The notes under the pieces: generated by a model
What the model was told of the DNA's origin: nothing
Database searches by the model: none
Seen by the model: the letters and a program-made list of their open reading frames with translations, nothing else
In this document: positions 62,642 to 64,000 of the stretch, in pieces
How positions within the stretch are numbered: position 1 is the first letter of the stretch
Layout of the letters: each line of letters starts with the position of its first letter
Translations under genes and position numbers: made by a program
Origin: Plantago major
Taxonomy: Eukaryota; Streptophyta; Magnoliopsida; Lamiales; Plantaginaceae
Length of the DNA stretch: 64,000 bases
Reading direction: 5' to 3'
Assembly: GCA_026545765.1 (NCBI GenBank)
Contig: CM048843.1
Span: 15,901,200 to 15,965,199 of the forward strand

Positions 62642-63547
62642 TTATCATTTATTTATACACCCGATCTTTTGTACGAGGAAAATAAAAAAATTTATCCAAT
62701 TGAGTAATTTTCAACTTTTTTTCTTTATTTCTTTTTAATACGAATTTTAGTAGATCAATGAAATAAAGAGTATAGTTACAATTTGAATTACCCTTATTTT
62801 CTATCGTAAAATATGAGTTAATATAAGAAACTACAGGAACCTGAGAGTACCATACAATCTGGTTCAAATACTATGTGAGTACATCTCTAACAAAAAAAGT
62901 ACATGTTCTTTTGTGGAAGATATCAGAACAAAAGAATTAAACTCATAAGCTAACGTTGAGTTTTTTCTCAAACTTAACAAATAAAAAACAAGTTAAGCCA
63001 AACCAAAGTCAAATCAAACTCTACAAGTCTTTCAAATGCTCAGACATCCCTTTAAGAACTCTTTTCTTCTTAAAGTCTGGAATATGATATCTTACATCGG
63101 GGTCCTTAATTGGTCATAGTTTATGGACTGGTAATTTTGGTTAAGCTTTTAATTATTTTATTTGCTGAATATTGTCCATGCTCTTGTAAACGTTTTCAAG
63201 TTGTAATAAATTTCACCGATTCAAAAAAAAACTAGATAAAGACAGTTTGTACGACAATTAAAATTCGGTTTTAATCGAGTTATCATTGTCATATTGTTTT
63301 CCACGCGGTTGGTTTTAAAGTTTGTTATACAATAATAAATAAAAAGGTAAAGTGACAGAAAAAGAGTAGGAAGAGTGTGAGAAAAATGACAAAAATAATA
63401 TATTTTTTTTAATTGTGATTATATATACCATCATATAATTGTTATTATTATTACAAAATAATTTCTTGATTCGATTCGTTTGATTTGATTCGATTCCATT
63501 CGATTCGATTCGATTCGATTAAAATTGTAGTTGAAGAGAACATAGAC
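62504..63547. mobile_element. Non-autonomous PIF/Harbinger-like element
   Basis: 1044 bp. Terminal inverted repeats GGCTATGTTCTCTTCAACT and AGTTGAAGAGAACATAGAC (18 of 19 positions match) are flanked by TTA on both sides, the target size and sequence preferred by PIF/Harbinger. The interior holds an (ATT)n microsatellite (about 62577-62640) and a GATTC-rich repeat (63470-63520) but no transposase. Its left end is only about 120 bp from the MORF1 start codon. A short relative lies at 41027-41165. Confidence 0.75.
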
Positions 63548-63680
63548 TTAGTGTGTGTTTGCAAATGCTTTTACTTGTGTTTTTTTGTCTGCTTCTACTA
63601 AAAGTTGATTTTAAACAAAAGTCTGTAGTCTTATAGATACACAACGTGGTGCAATGCATGCTCAAGTGTTTAATGTAATA

Positions 63681-63928
63681 CTCACTCCATTTCAGAAAAA
63701 GTGTTACATTTTACTATTTCGAATCGTTGTCTTGACATTAATTTACTCTTAAACGATATTAATAAATAAATTATTAAAATTATATAATGAAAATTTAGTA
63801 ATTAAATTTTTATTATATGATTTTATTAAATTATTTACTATTATCGTTTATGAGTAATTTGTGGTTAAACTTGAAGACAGTTGACCGATCAAAGTCAAAA
63901 TGTAACAATTTCTCTGAAATAGAGGGAG
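63681..63928. mobile_element. Stowaway (mariner) MITE
   Basis: 248 bp flanked by TA. The arms CTCACTCCATTTCAGAAAAA and, in reverse, CTCCCTCTATTTCAGAGAAA continue as inverted repeats for about 35 bp. No coding capacity. Confidence 0.85.
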
Positions 63929-64000
63929 TATAATATTGTCTAACTGCACATTGTTACTACTATAACTAGTGGTAACTTCATTTTAGTAGTATACACTGAA

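Overview
This is nuclear DNA from a flowering plant, almost certainly a eudicot. The evidence is spliced genes with GT-AG introns, a plant S-protein homologue, a MORF organelle RNA-editing factor, telo-box promoters, a plastid DNA insertion, and AT-rich intergenic DNA full of MITEs and Copia, CACTA and Mutator-like elements. I cannot place the species.

Layout. 1-1169 is the 3' part of a CACTA transposon, followed by AT-rich tandem repeats to about 2.7 kb. 4015-7341 (+) is a six-exon YY1-type C2H2 zinc-finger gene, convergent with RPS12 (ribosomal protein eS12; 8122-10190, -). 11498-11917 (+) is a small secreted S-protein homologue. 16203-17681 (-) is a DRM1/ARP dormancy/auxin-associated gene. 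18-24 kb holds microsatellites and non-autonomous TIR elements. 24486-27241 (-) is a bZIP gene with an unusual basic region, a Mutator-like insertion next to one splice donor, and a plastid ndhH fragment in its 5'UTR intron. 29637-37100 is a broken Copia LTR retrotransposon inserted in a TA microsatellite. 37-41.9 kb is repeat-rich and has no gene.

From 41.9 kb onward every host gene is on the minus strand: an MRS2/CorA magnesium transporter (41967-45071), a protein made of three tandem B3-like domains (48324-49442), CPSF73-I, the pre-mRNA 3' end endonuclease (52061-57351), tRNA-Arg(TCG) just upstream of it (57756-57828), and a MORF1-type editing factor with a very long Pro/Gln repeat tail (59865-62383). 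A Copia-derived inverted-LTR structure sits in CPSF73 intron 2, and a truncated Copia gag lies between the tRNA and MORF1.

The genes are ordinary unlinked plant housekeeping and regulatory genes. I see no operon-like or defence-island organisation and no clear new multi-gene system. The interest lies in how mobile and organellar DNA has lodged next to splice sites and in introns, in a palindromic motif scattered through the Copia element, and in some odd protein architectures. Exon boundaries were worked out by hand from reading frame, splice consensus and family alignment from memory; no searches were run.
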